Of a stretch of 61,643 nt of DNA, positions 36,157-44,316 are shown piece by piece; position 1 is the first letter of the stretch; the number at the start of each line of letters is the position of its first letter. This DNA comes from an uncultured Acetatifactor sp. (GTDB lineage: Bacteria; Bacillota; Clostridia; Lachnospirales; Lachnospiraceae): NCBI GenBank assembly GCA_947586055.1, contig CANPXL010000016.1, positions 1 through 61,643 on the forward strand. Direction: 5' to 3'. The translations under genes and the position numbers were made by a program. The notes under the pieces are model-generated. The model was not told the origin of the DNA, searched no databases, and saw only the letters and a list, made by a program, of their open reading frames with translations.

Positions 36157-36185
36157 ATGATAGCACAATACGTTCCGCGAGGCAA
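36157..36185 (-). promoter_or_regulatory. Predicted promoter of the regulator-kinase operon
   Basis: On the minus strand, TTGCCT (36185-36180) and TATCAT (36162-36157) are 17 bases apart, 33 bases before the regulator ATG. Confidence 0.6.
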
Positions 36186-36190
36186 ACGCG

Positions 36191-36233
36191 TCATGTTTTT
36201 TGTGCGGACAGTCATGTCCTTTCGTGCGGACGG
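36191..36233. repeat. Imperfect 21-base tandem repeat upstream of the regulator promoter
   Basis: Two copies share TCATGT at the left and GTGCGGAC at the right (copies 36191-36211 and 36212-36233). A period of two helical turns placed just upstream of the -35 box suits a dimeric OmpR-type activator. Confidence 0.55.
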
Positions 36234-36280
36234 CGTGGGCCAGACTGTTGCTTTTCTTTCAGTCTGACACCGGAAAGGGA

Positions 36281-36309
36281 TTGAAAAGAAACGAAAAACA
36301 GAGTATGAT
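36281..36309 (+). promoter_or_regulatory. Predicted sigma-A promoter of the DUF1189 gene
   Basis: TTGAAA at 36281-36286 and TATGAT at 36304-36309 are 17 bases apart, 60 bases before the ATG at 36370. Confidence 0.65.
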
Positions 36310-36369
36310 GAAATCATGGCGGCGGCACAGGACGGAAGCGGAATGCGGGCCGCCGGACGGGAGGCGACT

Positions 36370-37152
36370 ATGAATCTGTTCAGCGAGATGGCTTTGTCGG
36401 TACATGACTTTGGCGGTTACGGCCGGTTTTTAACTCATAAGAAGAGCCACATCTTCAGCTTTGGGCTGCTTGTGATGCTGATCTATTTTGGGGCGGTATG
36501 GCTGCTTCCTTCCCTGTTTTCCATGGGCGTTTTTTTCGGGCCGTCAAAGGGATTCTGGGAGCGGGTGCCCGATTTTGAATTAAAGGACGGCAGGCTGTGG
36601 GTGGATGATACCGTGGAAATGGAACAGGGCGGGGTTTATCTGCGCATTGACACGGAAAACGATTTTTATTTTCGGGATATGAATGAGCTGGAAGACCTTC
36701 TTTCGGATTACAGCAGCGTTGTCATTCTTGATTCGGAAAAGTTTATTCTCAAGAGCGGCGACGAGATCATGGGATCCTATTATACCGATCTGAACCTGGA
36801 GCTGGACAGGAGCGATCTGGCGAAATTCGTTCCTCTTCTGTATCTGCTGTACGGACTGTCCATGCTGTTTCTCTATGTCTGGATCACGGCGCTGTTTTTC
36901 TTCGGCGTGCTTGTCCTGGCGCTCGTGGGAATGGCCATGGCTTCCTGGCTGCACTGTGAGCTCACGTTCGGGCAGATTTATATTCTCGGCGTCTACAGCC
37001 GTACGCTGCCCTTGCTGATCAAGGCGGTGGTTTCTTTCCTGCCGGTTCAGATTCCCTTTTTCTGGGTCATCAATTTCGGGCTTTCGCTGTTTATCATGGG
37101 GTCCGCGATGCAGAAGATCAGCGGACAGCGGTCTCAGGATATCTACCGGTAA
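36370..37152 (+). CDS. DUF1189-family membrane protein
   Basis: A 260-residue membrane protein. One membrane helix lies near residues 30-50 (LLVMLIYFGAVWLLPSLF). A soluble region of about 100 residues follows (FELKDGRLWVDDTVEM, SSVVILDSEKF), then about four helices from residue 155 to 250. This is the DUF1189 layout, a family of unknown function in Firmicutes. ATG 36370 has GGGAGG five bases upstream; the open frame before it has no such site. It is divergent from the regulator-kinase pair and may be controlled by it. Confidence 0.8.
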   Translation: MNLFSEMALSVHDFGGYGRFLTHKKSHIFSFGLLVMLIYFGAVWLLPSLFSMGVFFGPSKGFWERVPDFELKDGRLWVDDTVEMEQGGVYLRIDTENDFYFRDMNELEDLLSDYSSVVILDSEKFILKSGDEIMGSYYTDLNLELDRSDLAKFVPLLYLLYGLSMLFLYVWITALFFFGVLVLALVGMAMASWLHCELTFGQIYILGVYSRTLPLLIKAVVSFLPVQIPFFWVINFGLSLFIMGSAMQKISGQRSQDIYR

Positions 37153-37220
37153 CCCGGGCCTGTCCGGGGAGCGTCTGGCCCGGGCGCTCTCGGTGCAGGG
37201 CAACGGGGCAATGCAACAAT

Positions 37221-37294
37221 GTAAAAATCCGTAAAAATCACAGTTTCTTCACACTTTTCTTAAGGTTCGGTTTAGGTTTGTCTGATAAGATAAT
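37221..37294 (+). promoter_or_regulatory. Promoter region of the VTC operon with two sets of direct repeats
   Basis: TTAAGGTT at 37260-37267 and TTTAGGTT at 37271-37278 are spaced 11 bases start to start, the usual spacing of OmpR-family half sites. They cover the -35 position of a GATAAT -10 box at 37289-37294, which has no consensus -35. Upstream, GTAAAAATC occurs twice with a 10-base period (37221-37229, 37231-37239). The arrangement suggests activation, perhaps by the response regulator encoded at 35432-36124. Confidence 0.5.
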
Positions 37295-37357
37295 TCCATC
37301 AAAACGGTGCGGCCGGGGAACACCCGGCCGGAACAGGAAGCGACAGGAGGATCGGAT

Positions 37358-38074
37358 ATGGCGTCTCCAACGGTTTTTGAGCGCTATGAGATCAAGTATC
37401 TGCTTGACAGGGCGCAGAAGGAAGCGGTCATGGCGGCCATGGAATCCCGCATGGAGCCGGACAGTTACGGGCGCAGCACCATCCGCAGCATTTATTACGA
37501 CACGGAAACCTATCTCTTGATCAGAAGGTCCCTGGAGAAGCCGGTCTACAAGGAAAAGCTGCGGGTTCGAAGCTACCGTGCCGCCGGGCCCTGCGACAGG
37601 GTGTACATAGAACTGAAAAGGAAGTACCGTTCGGTCGTTTATAAGCGCCGCACGGATATCTGCCAGAAGGATGCGGCGGATTACCTCGCGGGCAGGATCC
37701 CCGCGCCCACGCCCTGCCAGATCACGGATGAGATCGACTACTTCCGCCGGTATTACGGGACTCTGGCGCCCAGAGTGTTCCTCTCCAGCGAGAGAGAAGC
37801 GTTTTTTGAAAAGGACAGTGAATTTCGTGTGACGTTTGATGAAAATATTCTCTGGAGAACGACGGATCTTTCTCTGGCAGCCGGGGTTTACGGAGAAAGG
37901 ATCCTGAAACCGGGACAGACGCTGATGGAGCTTAAGACGGCCGGGGGAATCCCTCTCTGGATGGTGGATGTTTTGACGAATCAGAGGATCCGGAAGACTT
38001 CGTTCTCCAAGTATGGGAACGCATACCTGGCCATGCTTGAGAGGGATAAAAAGGAGGAAAAAGTATATGCTTGA
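37358..38074 (+). CDS. VTC-domain polyphosphate polymerase
   Basis: A 238-residue protein with the tunnel-fold VTC domain, the catalytic module of eukaryotic Vtc4, which makes polyphosphate from ATP. Typical segments are FERYEIKYLLD at the N-terminus, RSIYYDT, KLRVRSY, YIELKRKY and LMELKTAGGIPLWM; these supply the basic and acidic residues lining the tunnel. ATG 37358 has AGGAGG seven bases upstream. It overlaps the DUF4956 gene by eight bases. In Clostridia this pair usually sits with a CotH-type kinase and a Cthe_2159-like protein. Here the latter is present and CotH is missing from the window. Confidence 0.9.
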   Translation: MASPTVFERYEIKYLLDRAQKEAVMAAMESRMEPDSYGRSTIRSIYYDTETYLLIRRSLEKPVYKEKLRVRSYRAAGPCDRVYIELKRKYRSVVYKRRTDICQKDAADYLAGRIPAPTPCQITDEIDYFRRYYGTLAPRVFLSSEREAFFEKDSEFRVTFDENILWRTTDLSLAAGVYGERILKPGQTLMELKTAGGIPLWMVDVLTNQRIRKTSFSKYGNAYLAMLERDKKEEKVYA

Positions 38075-38768
38075 CAAGATATTCCAAGGGATTTTCGACA
38101 CGGACGCCCAGGCCGCGGCCGCCGTCTCCGTAGACCGGTTCCTGCTGTGTCTGGCGGTATCTCTGGCGGTTGGATTTTTGCTGGCGGGGGCCTATACCGT
38201 GAAAAACCGCTGTACGAAAAGCTTTCTGCTGACGCTGGCGGTTCTGCCCGCGGTGGTCTGCGTGGTGATCCTGATGGTGAACGGAAGCGTCGGCACCGGT
38301 GTGGCGGTGGCGGGGACCTTCAGCCTGGTACGGTTTCGTTCCGTGCCCGGCACGGCCAGGGAAATCTGCGCCATTTTTCTTGCTATGTGTACGGGACTGA
38401 TCGCCGGGATGGGATATCTGGGCTATGCGGCGCTTTTTGCGCTGGTGCTTGGCGGCGTGACGGTGGTTTACAACTGTTTTGATTTCGGGATCGGAAAACA
38501 TGAGGCCCTTTACCGGGTGCTTCACATTACGATCCCGGAAGACCTGGATTACAGCGGCGTGTTTGACGATGTGCTGAAGGAGTATACGCGGACCCACAAT
38601 CTGGAACAGGTGAAGACGGTGAACATGGGAAGTCTTTTTAAACTGACATACAATATTGTGCTGAAGGACGGCGGCGCGGAGAAAGAGCTGATCGACAAGC
38701 TGCGCTGCAGAAACGGGAATCTGGAAATATCGGTCTGTCAAAAGGAAACCGCCGCCTGTGAGCTTTAA
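38067..38768 (+). CDS. DUF4956-family membrane protein
   Basis: A 233-residue protein with about four membrane helices in the first 140 residues (FLLCLAVSLAVGFLLAGAYT, LTLAVLPAVVCVVILMV, ICAIFLAMCTGLIAGMGYL, YAALFALVLGGVTVVYNCF) and a soluble C-terminal domain. VAGTFSLVRFRSVPGTAREI between helices is the most conserved family block. It overlaps the VTC gene and has AGGAGG before ATG 38067. It is thought to work with the VTC polymerase at the membrane, perhaps moving or anchoring polyphosphate; this is inference from context. Confidence 0.9.
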   Translation: MLDKIFQGIFDTDAQAAAAVSVDRFLLCLAVSLAVGFLLAGAYTVKNRCTKSFLLTLAVLPAVVCVVILMVNGSVGTGVAVAGTFSLVRFRSVPGTAREICAIFLAMCTGLIAGMGYLGYAALFALVLGGVTVVYNCFDFGIGKHEALYRVLHITIPEDLDYSGVFDDVLKEYTRTHNLEQVKTVNMGSLFKLTYNIVLKDGGAEKELIDKLRCRNGNLEISVCQKETAACEL

Positions 38769-38816
38769 AAGACCCGGGGACCGGATGGAAAACGGCCGGA
38801 TGGGAAGGTGAGGAAG

Positions 38817-40757
38817 ATGAAGAGGAAAATATGGTTTCGGTTATACGCGTTGCTTCTGGGGGGACTGACGGCTTTTTCCCTGACCGGGTGCGGCGGGAAG
38901 GAAGAGCCTGCGAATGTCTCCGCCGCAGAATGGGGGAGCGTGGACGCGTCTTCGGATCAGGCGGCGGCCGCTTTGGAGAATCCTCTGGATCCGGAGGAAA
39001 TGTTCACGGAGAGAGATCTGGAGGGGGAGTATGACGCTTCGTCGGCTGTTCTGGTCACGCTGGAAGGCAGTACGGCCTCCTGCAGTGATCCGTCCGTGAC
39101 CGTCTCCGACGGCGTCGTTACGGTGACGGCGGCGGGGGTTTATATCCTGTCCGGAAAACTGGAAGGCATGGTCGCGGTGGAGGCCGCGGATACGGACAAG
39201 GTTTGTCTGGCGCTGGACGGAGCTGAAATTTCAAACAAAACAGGCGCCGCCATATATGCGAAGGAAGCCGACAAGCTGTTCGTCACGCTGGCGAAAGGTT
39301 CACAGAACAGTCTTTCCGGAGCGGGTGATACGGCTGCGGACGGAACCAATATTGACGGCGTTATTTTTTCCAGGTGCGATCTGACCGTAAACGGGACGGG
39401 AAGCCTTCAGATCGAGGCGGCCGAAGGACACGGTATCGCGGCGAAGGACGATCTTGTCATCGCGGGGGGAACGCTTGCCGTAAACGCCGCCGGACATGGG
39501 CTGGAAGGCAAGGACAGCGTCCGTATTGCCGACGGACAGCTCGACATCACATCCGGAAAGGACGGCATACACTCGGAAAACAGTGACGAGACCGGGAAAG
39601 GATTCGTCTATATCCGGGGAGGTCTGCTTTCCCTTGTCTGCGGCGGCGACGGGATCAGCGCCGGTGACCGTCTGCAGATAGACGGGGGAGACCTCAGTAT
39701 CCTCGCAGGGGGAGGAAACGGGGGAAGCGCCGTCACGGACGATGACGGCGGCATCGTCAGCGCGAAGGGACTGAAGGCGGACGAAGGAATGTGTATAAAC
39801 GGCGGCAGTATCCTTGTGGATGCGCTGGACGACGCCCTTCACTCGGGCGGAGACCTTGCCGTCACAGGCGGCTCGCTTGAGCTTGTCTCGGGAGACGACG
39901 GGATCCACTCCGACAAAACGGTGACGGTGGCGGGCGGAAGCGTCGCGGTCACGGACAGTTATGAGGGAATAGAGGGAACTGACGTTGTGATCTCGGGCGG
40001 CGAAATCCGGATAACCGCTTCCGACGACGGCCTGAACGCCGCGGGAGGAAACGACGGCAGCGGTCTTCAGGGCCCGGGAGGCGGGCGGTACGGACAGAAG
40101 GAAGCCTTTGGCGCGGAGGAATGCTCCATCACCATCTCAGGCGGCGTTCTTGTCGTCAACGCGGCAGGCGACGGAATCGACTCCAACGGAGCTCTGACGG
40201 TCACGGGCGGGGAAACCTATGTGTCGGGGCCGGAGAACGGTGCAAACGGCGCCATTGATTACAACGGGCAGGGGCGTATTGCGGGCGGCGTTCTGGTGGC
40301 TGTGGGAAGCGCCCAGATGGCGATGAATTTCGGCGACGGTTCCACACAGGGGTCCATCCTCGCGAACGTTTCGGAATGTGCGGCCCGGGATACGGTGCAG
40401 CTTCTGGACGCTGAGGGGAAGGTACTGGCGTACTTTACGCCGGAGCGCTCCTTTTCCTCCGTGCTGGTCAGCTGTCCCGGGCTTGTGCAGGGACAGACTT
40501 ATACCCTGTCGGCAGGCGGAAAGGAGACGCAGATCGTTCTGGACGAGCTGATCTGCGGGACCGGGACGGGAGGCTTCGGCGGCAGGGACGGCGGCAGACC
40601 GGGAAGATTCGGCGATCCGGGCGACTGGGACGGCGAAATGCCGGAAGGCTTTGGAGGTCCCGGGGGCAGGGAACGCCAGGACGGCGGCCCGGACAGAGAG
40701 CCCCGGGGCGGGGGACAGGAAGAAATCCCGGGATCCGCCCCGCCCGGAAATATGTGA
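38817..40757 (+). CDS. Cthe_2159-like carbohydrate-binding lipoprotein (DUF4353)
   Basis: A 646-residue surface lipoprotein. The signal peptide ends in the lipobox SLTGC at about residues 19-23. Residues about 90-530 are short repeats with GI-x-AK/DG turns (GHGIAAKDDLVIAGG, DGIHSENSDETGKG, DGIDSNGALTVTGG), the pattern of a right-handed parallel beta-helix. This matches Cthe_2159, a cellulose- and pectin-binding beta-helix protein. The last 70 residues are Gly/Arg/Pro-rich and probably disordered. ATG 38817 is chosen over a GTG at 38808. It completes the VTC-DUF4956 operon, ended by the terminator at 40802. Confidence 0.86.
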   Translation: MKRKIWFRLYALLLGGLTAFSLTGCGGKEEPANVSAAEWGSVDASSDQAAAALENPLDPEEMFTERDLEGEYDASSAVLVTLEGSTASCSDPSVTVSDGVVTVTAAGVYILSGKLEGMVAVEAADTDKVCLALDGAEISNKTGAAIYAKEADKLFVTLAKGSQNSLSGAGDTAADGTNIDGVIFSRCDLTVNGTGSLQIEAAEGHGIAAKDDLVIAGGTLAVNAAGHGLEGKDSVRIADGQLDITSGKDGIHSENSDETGKGFVYIRGGLLSLVCGGDGISAGDRLQIDGGDLSILAGGGNGGSAVTDDDGGIVSAKGLKADEGMCINGGSILVDALDDALHSGGDLAVTGGSLELVSGDDGIHSDKTVTVAGGSVAVTDSYEGIEGTDVVISGGEIRITASDDGLNAAGGNDGSGLQGPGGGRYGQKEAFGAEECSITISGGVLVVNAAGDGIDSNGALTVTGGETYVSGPENGANGAIDYNGQGRIAGGVLVAVGSAQMAMNFGDGSTQGSILANVSECAARDTVQLLDAEGKVLAYFTPERSFSSVLVSCPGLVQGQTYTLSAGGKETQIVLDELICGTGTGGFGGRDGGRPGRFGDPGDWDGEMPEGFGGPGGRERQDGGPDREPRGGGQEEIPGSAPPGNM

Positions 40758-40801
40758 CGGACCGACCCGCTGCAGGTCGGTGGAAAGAAAGGTAACAGTT
40801 C

Positions 40802-40828
40802 AGCCCGAATGTTTGCGTTCGGGCTTTT
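40802..40828 (+). terminator. Rho-independent terminator after the VTC operon
   Basis: AGCCCGAA at 40802-40809 pairs with TTCGGGCT at 40818-40825 around an eight-base loop, followed by TTT and CTT. Confidence 0.82.
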
Positions 40829-40844
40829 CTTATGCCGAAAAGTG

Positions 40845-40853
40845 TGGTATAAT
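40845..40853 (+). promoter_or_regulatory. Extended -10 promoter of the polysaccharide operon
   Basis: TG, one base, then a perfect TATAAT (40848-40853) lies 38 bases before the PqqD-like start. The -35 position falls on the terminator T-run and has no consensus box. It is the only good promoter seen ahead of the fourteen-gene run. Confidence 0.6.
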
Positions 40854-40891
40854 TCTTATACTGATGGAAACGGTTGAAGGAAAGGGATGCA

Positions 40892-41251
40892 ATGAGATAT
40901 CAACTGCGTTATGCCGCCGGGATGTACTGGCTTCTGGACACCTGTCAGGAGGGAGTGCCCTATAAGGCGCCGCTTACCATGAACAAAACGGGCGCGGATA
41001 TATGGGACATGATGTCGGAGGGGCTTGACAGGGAGGAGATCGCGGAGAAGATCTGCAGGGAATACGGAACGGACAGAGCGACGGCACAGCGGGATATAGA
41101 ACAGTTTCTGGCACAGCTGGCCGAATATGGAATTGAGGGCGCAGAAGCGGCCGGGGAAGTACGGAACACGGAAATTACAGGTCTTTGCTGCGGAGTGAGA
41201 GGATCGAATGAACGTACTGGTGATTGGCGGTTCCGGCAGTCTGATCAATAA
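40892..41251 (+). CDS. PqqD-family (RiPP recognition element-like) protein
   Basis: A 119-residue protein whose first 90 residues match the PqqD fold. Beta strands come first (RYQLRYAAGMYWLLD, KAPLTMNKTGADIWDMM), then the helical segment EGLDREEIAEKI and ATAQRDIEQFLAQLAEYGI. PqqD domains bind peptides as RiPP recognition elements, and related proteins also occur in polysaccharide loci. The C-terminal 30 residues are unrelated and overlap the PelD-like gene by 44 bases. No radical SAM enzyme or precursor peptide is adjacent. ATG 40892 has AAAGG six bases upstream. It is the first gene of the exopolysaccharide operon. Confidence 0.82.
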   Translation: MRYQLRYAAGMYWLLDTCQEGVPYKAPLTMNKTGADIWDMMSEGLDREEIAEKICREYGTDRATAQRDIEQFLAQLAEYGIEGAEAAGEVRNTEITGLCCGVRGSNERTGDWRFRQSDQ

Positions 41252-43394
41252 TCTGATCATTAAACTGAATAAAGAAGGGCACAGGGTGTACCTGCTCACG
41301 GGCAGCCGATATACGCAGGAGCCGTATCAGAAGGTTTTTGAACGGTATAATTTTACTTATGACAGCAGCTGCCTGAACGAGATCTTTGAGAGCGTCACGC
41401 CGGATCTGACTATTTATCTGGGCGCCTTTGATTCCAATTTCCGGTGGGGAGATGAGGAGGCGGCTTCTGTGAAGTATTCCGCCTGTCTGATGAATATTCT
41501 GATGGGATACGCCATGCGGGGCCATGGAAGATTTCTCTATCTGTCTTCGGAAGCCGTCTACGGGAGGCATTATCCGGAGAACGTCGGCGAGGAGGAAGCG
41601 ACGTCGCCCGTGGGCCTGCGCGGCATGGTGCTGGCGCAGGCGGAACAGATGTGCGAGAGCTACCGGCAGACCCGGGGACTGGATATCATCATTCTCCGCC
41701 TGGATCATCTGTACAGCATTCCCAGAAAACGCAGGGAGGTAACGGATCTCTGTACCGGAATGTGCCTGCAGGCTTTGGAGAAAAAGGTCATTACCGCGCG
41801 GGAGGGCGTCACCTTTTCCATGCTGTACGAGACGGACGCCATTGAATTTATCTATCGCGCCGCGGCGTGCAGGGAACACAGGCAGTCTTTGTATAACGTA
41901 TCGTCCTCTCAGGCGCTGACGGAGGTGGAGCTTGCCGGGATCGTAAAGGACGCCATGGGAGAGGATGTGGGGATCCGGACGGAGCAAAGCGAGACGGGCC
42001 CCATGCGGCTGGTGCTTTCCAACCTTCTGTTTGACGGAGAGTTTGGAAATCCGTTTTTCTGTGATATTGGCAATATTGTCAAAAAAATAGCCGATCAGAT
42101 GAAGAAAAACAGTTATGCGTTTCTGACCAGTGAAGAGACCAGGCCGACGCTGAGACAGAGACTGTTGAAGGCGTCTGGCTGGCTTTTGCGCGCCATGATC
42201 CCCTTCCTGGAGAACCTTGCGGCCTTTGTGCCGTTCTTCATGCTGAACAACAGGGCGGTGGGAAGCGCTTATTTTGCAAATCTTGACTTTTATCTTCTGT
42301 ATGTGCTGCTGTTCGCGGTTGTCTACGGCCAGCAGCAGGCCACGTTTTCCGCGGTGCTGGCGGTGGCGGGCTACTGTTTCCGGCAGATGTACGACCGCTC
42401 CGGCTTTGAGGTCATGCTGGACGCGAATACCTATGTGTGGATCGCCCAGCTGTTCATTCTGGGGCTCGTTGTGGGCTACATGCGGGATCAGATTAAAAAG
42501 CTTCGCGACGAAAGCCTGGAGGAAAAGGAATTCCTGTCTCAGCAGCTGGGGGATATCCAGGATATCAACAGCAGCAACGTCCGTGTGAAAGACGCGCTGG
42601 AAACGCAGATCGTGAATCAGAACGACAGCGTGGGAAAAATCTACAGCATCACCTCGGCGCTGGATCAGTACAGCCCCGAAGAAGTCCTGTTCTATGCGGC
42701 CGACGTTCTCGGCAGGCTGGTAAAGAGCAGGGACGTCGCGATCTATACCGTGTCCAACCGCAGCTATGCCCGGCTGTTTTCTTCCACATCCAAAAAAGCC
42801 AGAATGCTGGGAAACTCCATCCGTTTTACCGAGATGGGAGAGATGTACGAGACGCTTTCCAGCCATAAGGTTTTTATCAACAGAAAGCTGGACGAGCGGT
42901 ACCCGCTGATGTCCAACGCCATCTATAATGACAGCAACGAGATGCAGATGATTCTTATGATCTGGGGCATCCCCTGGGAGAGCATGACGCTTGGGCAGGC
43001 AAACCAGCTGGTGGTCATCAGCGCGCTGATTCAGAATGCGGTGCTGAAGGCAAACCGATATCTGGCCGCTCTGGAAAATCAGCGTTATGTGGGAGATACG
43101 CAGATGCTTGAGACGTCGGCGTTCACCTCGCTGCTGAACGCATACCTGACGGCCCAGAACAAGGGACTGACGGAATGTACCGTGCTGCAGGTGGATGTGG
43201 ATTCGGCGCTGTACGGCGAAGCCGGAAAACAGCTGGCGGCGAAGCTGCGTCAGACGGATTACATGGGGACGCTGTCGGACGGCGGACTTTATGCGCTTCT
43301 TTCCAATACCAGCCGGGAAGACGCCCGTTTTGTGATCAAGAGATTTACCGAAGCAGGCTATGACTGCCATATCGTGGAGGACTATGCGGCATGA
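41208..43394 (+). CDS. pelD: PelD-like c-di-GMP receptor fused to an epimerase-like Rossmann domain
   Basis: A 728-residue protein in four parts. Residues about 1-300 are an NAD-dependent epimerase/dehydratase-like Rossmann domain (GGSGSL at 7-12) in which the catalytic YxxxK is missing: the expected region reads SPVGLRGMVLAQAEQ. About four membrane helices follow (about 319-424), then a GAF domain (about 475-600), as in PelD. The C-terminus is a degenerate GGDEF domain with SDGGL (690-694) in place of GGDEF. The inhibitory-site motif RQTD (681-684) is kept exactly five residues upstream, the c-di-GMP contact used by PelD. It should sense c-di-GMP and switch polymer synthesis. The stop overlaps the next start by four bases. 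Confidence 0.8.
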   Translation: MNVLVIGGSGSLINNLIIKLNKEGHRVYLLTGSRYTQEPYQKVFERYNFTYDSSCLNEIFESVTPDLTIYLGAFDSNFRWGDEEAASVKYSACLMNILMGYAMRGHGRFLYLSSEAVYGRHYPENVGEEEATSPVGLRGMVLAQAEQMCESYRQTRGLDIIILRLDHLYSIPRKRREVTDLCTGMCLQALEKKVITAREGVTFSMLYETDAIEFIYRAAACREHRQSLYNVSSSQALTEVELAGIVKDAMGEDVGIRTEQSETGPMRLVLSNLLFDGEFGNPFFCDIGNIVKKIADQMKKNSYAFLTSEETRPTLRQRLLKASGWLLRAMIPFLENLAAFVPFFMLNNRAVGSAYFANLDFYLLYVLLFAVVYGQQQATFSAVLAVAGYCFRQMYDRSGFEVMLDANTYVWIAQLFILGLVVGYMRDQIKKLRDESLEEKEFLSQQLGDIQDINSSNVRVKDALETQIVNQNDSVGKIYSITSALDQYSPEEVLFYAADVLGRLVKSRDVAIYTVSNRSYARLFSSTSKKARMLGNSIRFTEMGEMYETLSSHKVFINRKLDERYPLMSNAIYNDSNEMQMILMIWGIPWESMTLGQANQLVVISALIQNAVLKANRYLAALENQRYVGDTQMLETSAFTSLLNAYLTAQNKGLTECTVLQVDVDSALYGEAGKQLAAKLRQTDYMGTLSDGGLYALLSNTSREDARFVIKRFTEAGYDCHIVEDYAA

Positions 43395-44302
43395 CGGGGG
43401 GGCGGATGAGGATCTTTCTTGCGATGATCATTCTAAACACGCTGGTTGTGGTCGTGTATCTGGTGGTCAACAGATTTCGCAAAAAGAAAAACAGCCGCAG
43501 CGGCATCATGCGGGCGGCGGTCATGCTTTTGTGCCCCATCGTAGGGCCCTGTTTCTTCCTGCTGGCCTATCTTTTCTACCGCCTGTTTTTGTCCGCCCCG
43601 GTGAGTCTGGAGGACGTGATTTTCAGCAAGGAGCGCGTGAGGACTTTTGTACATGCGGAGGAGGACAGAGAGAGGAACATCGTCCCTCTGGAGGAAGCCA
43701 TTGAGATTACAAACACGGATGACCTGAGAGATCTCATGATGAACGTTGTGCGGGGCGACATCCGCAATTCGCTGGCTTCCATCTCGCTGGCGCTGAACAG
43801 TCAGGACACGGAGACCGCTCATTACGCGGCGTCGGTTCTGCAGGATGCGCTGAATGATTTCCGGATGAACGTGCAGAAACAGTATCAGCTTGTGACGGAG
43901 GAAAGCGACCGGCAGGTTGTCTATGCGGAAGCGCTGATCGAATACATGAATCAGGTGCTGGAACAGAGAGTGTTTACCGACATGGAACAGAAGGATTATG
44001 TCTCGATTATGGACAAGGTATGCGAGGTGCTCTACGAAAAAGGGAGAGAGCGCATGACAAGCAGCCATTATGAGGCCATTTCCTTGAGACTGTTGGAAAC
44101 GGAGGACTTTGAAAACTGTCAGAAGTGGTGTGAGCGCGCGGAATATCAATACCCCAACACACTGGCAACCTATACCTGTCAGCTGAAGCTTTATTTCAAC
44201 AGCGGTCAGAAAACACGGTTTTTTGAAGTCCTGGACGCGTTAAAACACTCTGCGGTGGTGATCGACAGCGAGACGCTGGAACTGATCCGCGCCTTCCTGT
44301 GA
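43391..44302 (+). CDS. pelE: PelE-like membrane protein
   Basis: A 303-residue protein. Two membrane helices come first (FLAMIILNTLVVVVYLVV near 10-28 and MLLCPIVGPCFFLLAYLFY near 43-62), then a soluble helical domain. Paired helices such as RLLETEDFENCQKWCERAEY look TPR-like. PelE in known Pel systems has two membrane helices and TPRs, and its gene follows pelD, as here. Two starts are possible: ATG 43391 overlapping the pelD stop, or ATG 43406 with a G-rich site in front (298 residues). It probably links PelD, PelF and PelG at the membrane. The call depends strongly on gene order. Confidence 0.7.
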   Translation: MTGGRMRIFLAMIILNTLVVVVYLVVNRFRKKKNSRSGIMRAAVMLLCPIVGPCFFLLAYLFYRLFLSAPVSLEDVIFSKERVRTFVHAEEDRERNIVPLEEAIEITNTDDLRDLMMNVVRGDIRNSLASISLALNSQDTETAHYAASVLQDALNDFRMNVQKQYQLVTEESDRQVVYAEALIEYMNQVLEQRVFTDMEQKDYVSIMDKVCEVLYEKGRERMTSSHYEAISLRLLETEDFENCQKWCERAEYQYPNTLATYTCQLKLYFNSGQKTRFFEVLDALKHSAVVIDSETLELIRAFL

Positions 44303-44316
44303 CAGGGGAACAGACT

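Noticed and set aside
40758..40891. Possible c-di-GMP riboswitch in front of the Pel-type operon
   Set aside because: No GEMM-type conserved core was found. The region is a terminator followed by an extended -10 promoter.
41175..43370. Minus-strand open frame of about 730 codons
   Set aside because: It is antisense to the PelD-like gene; no ribosome site or motif supports it.
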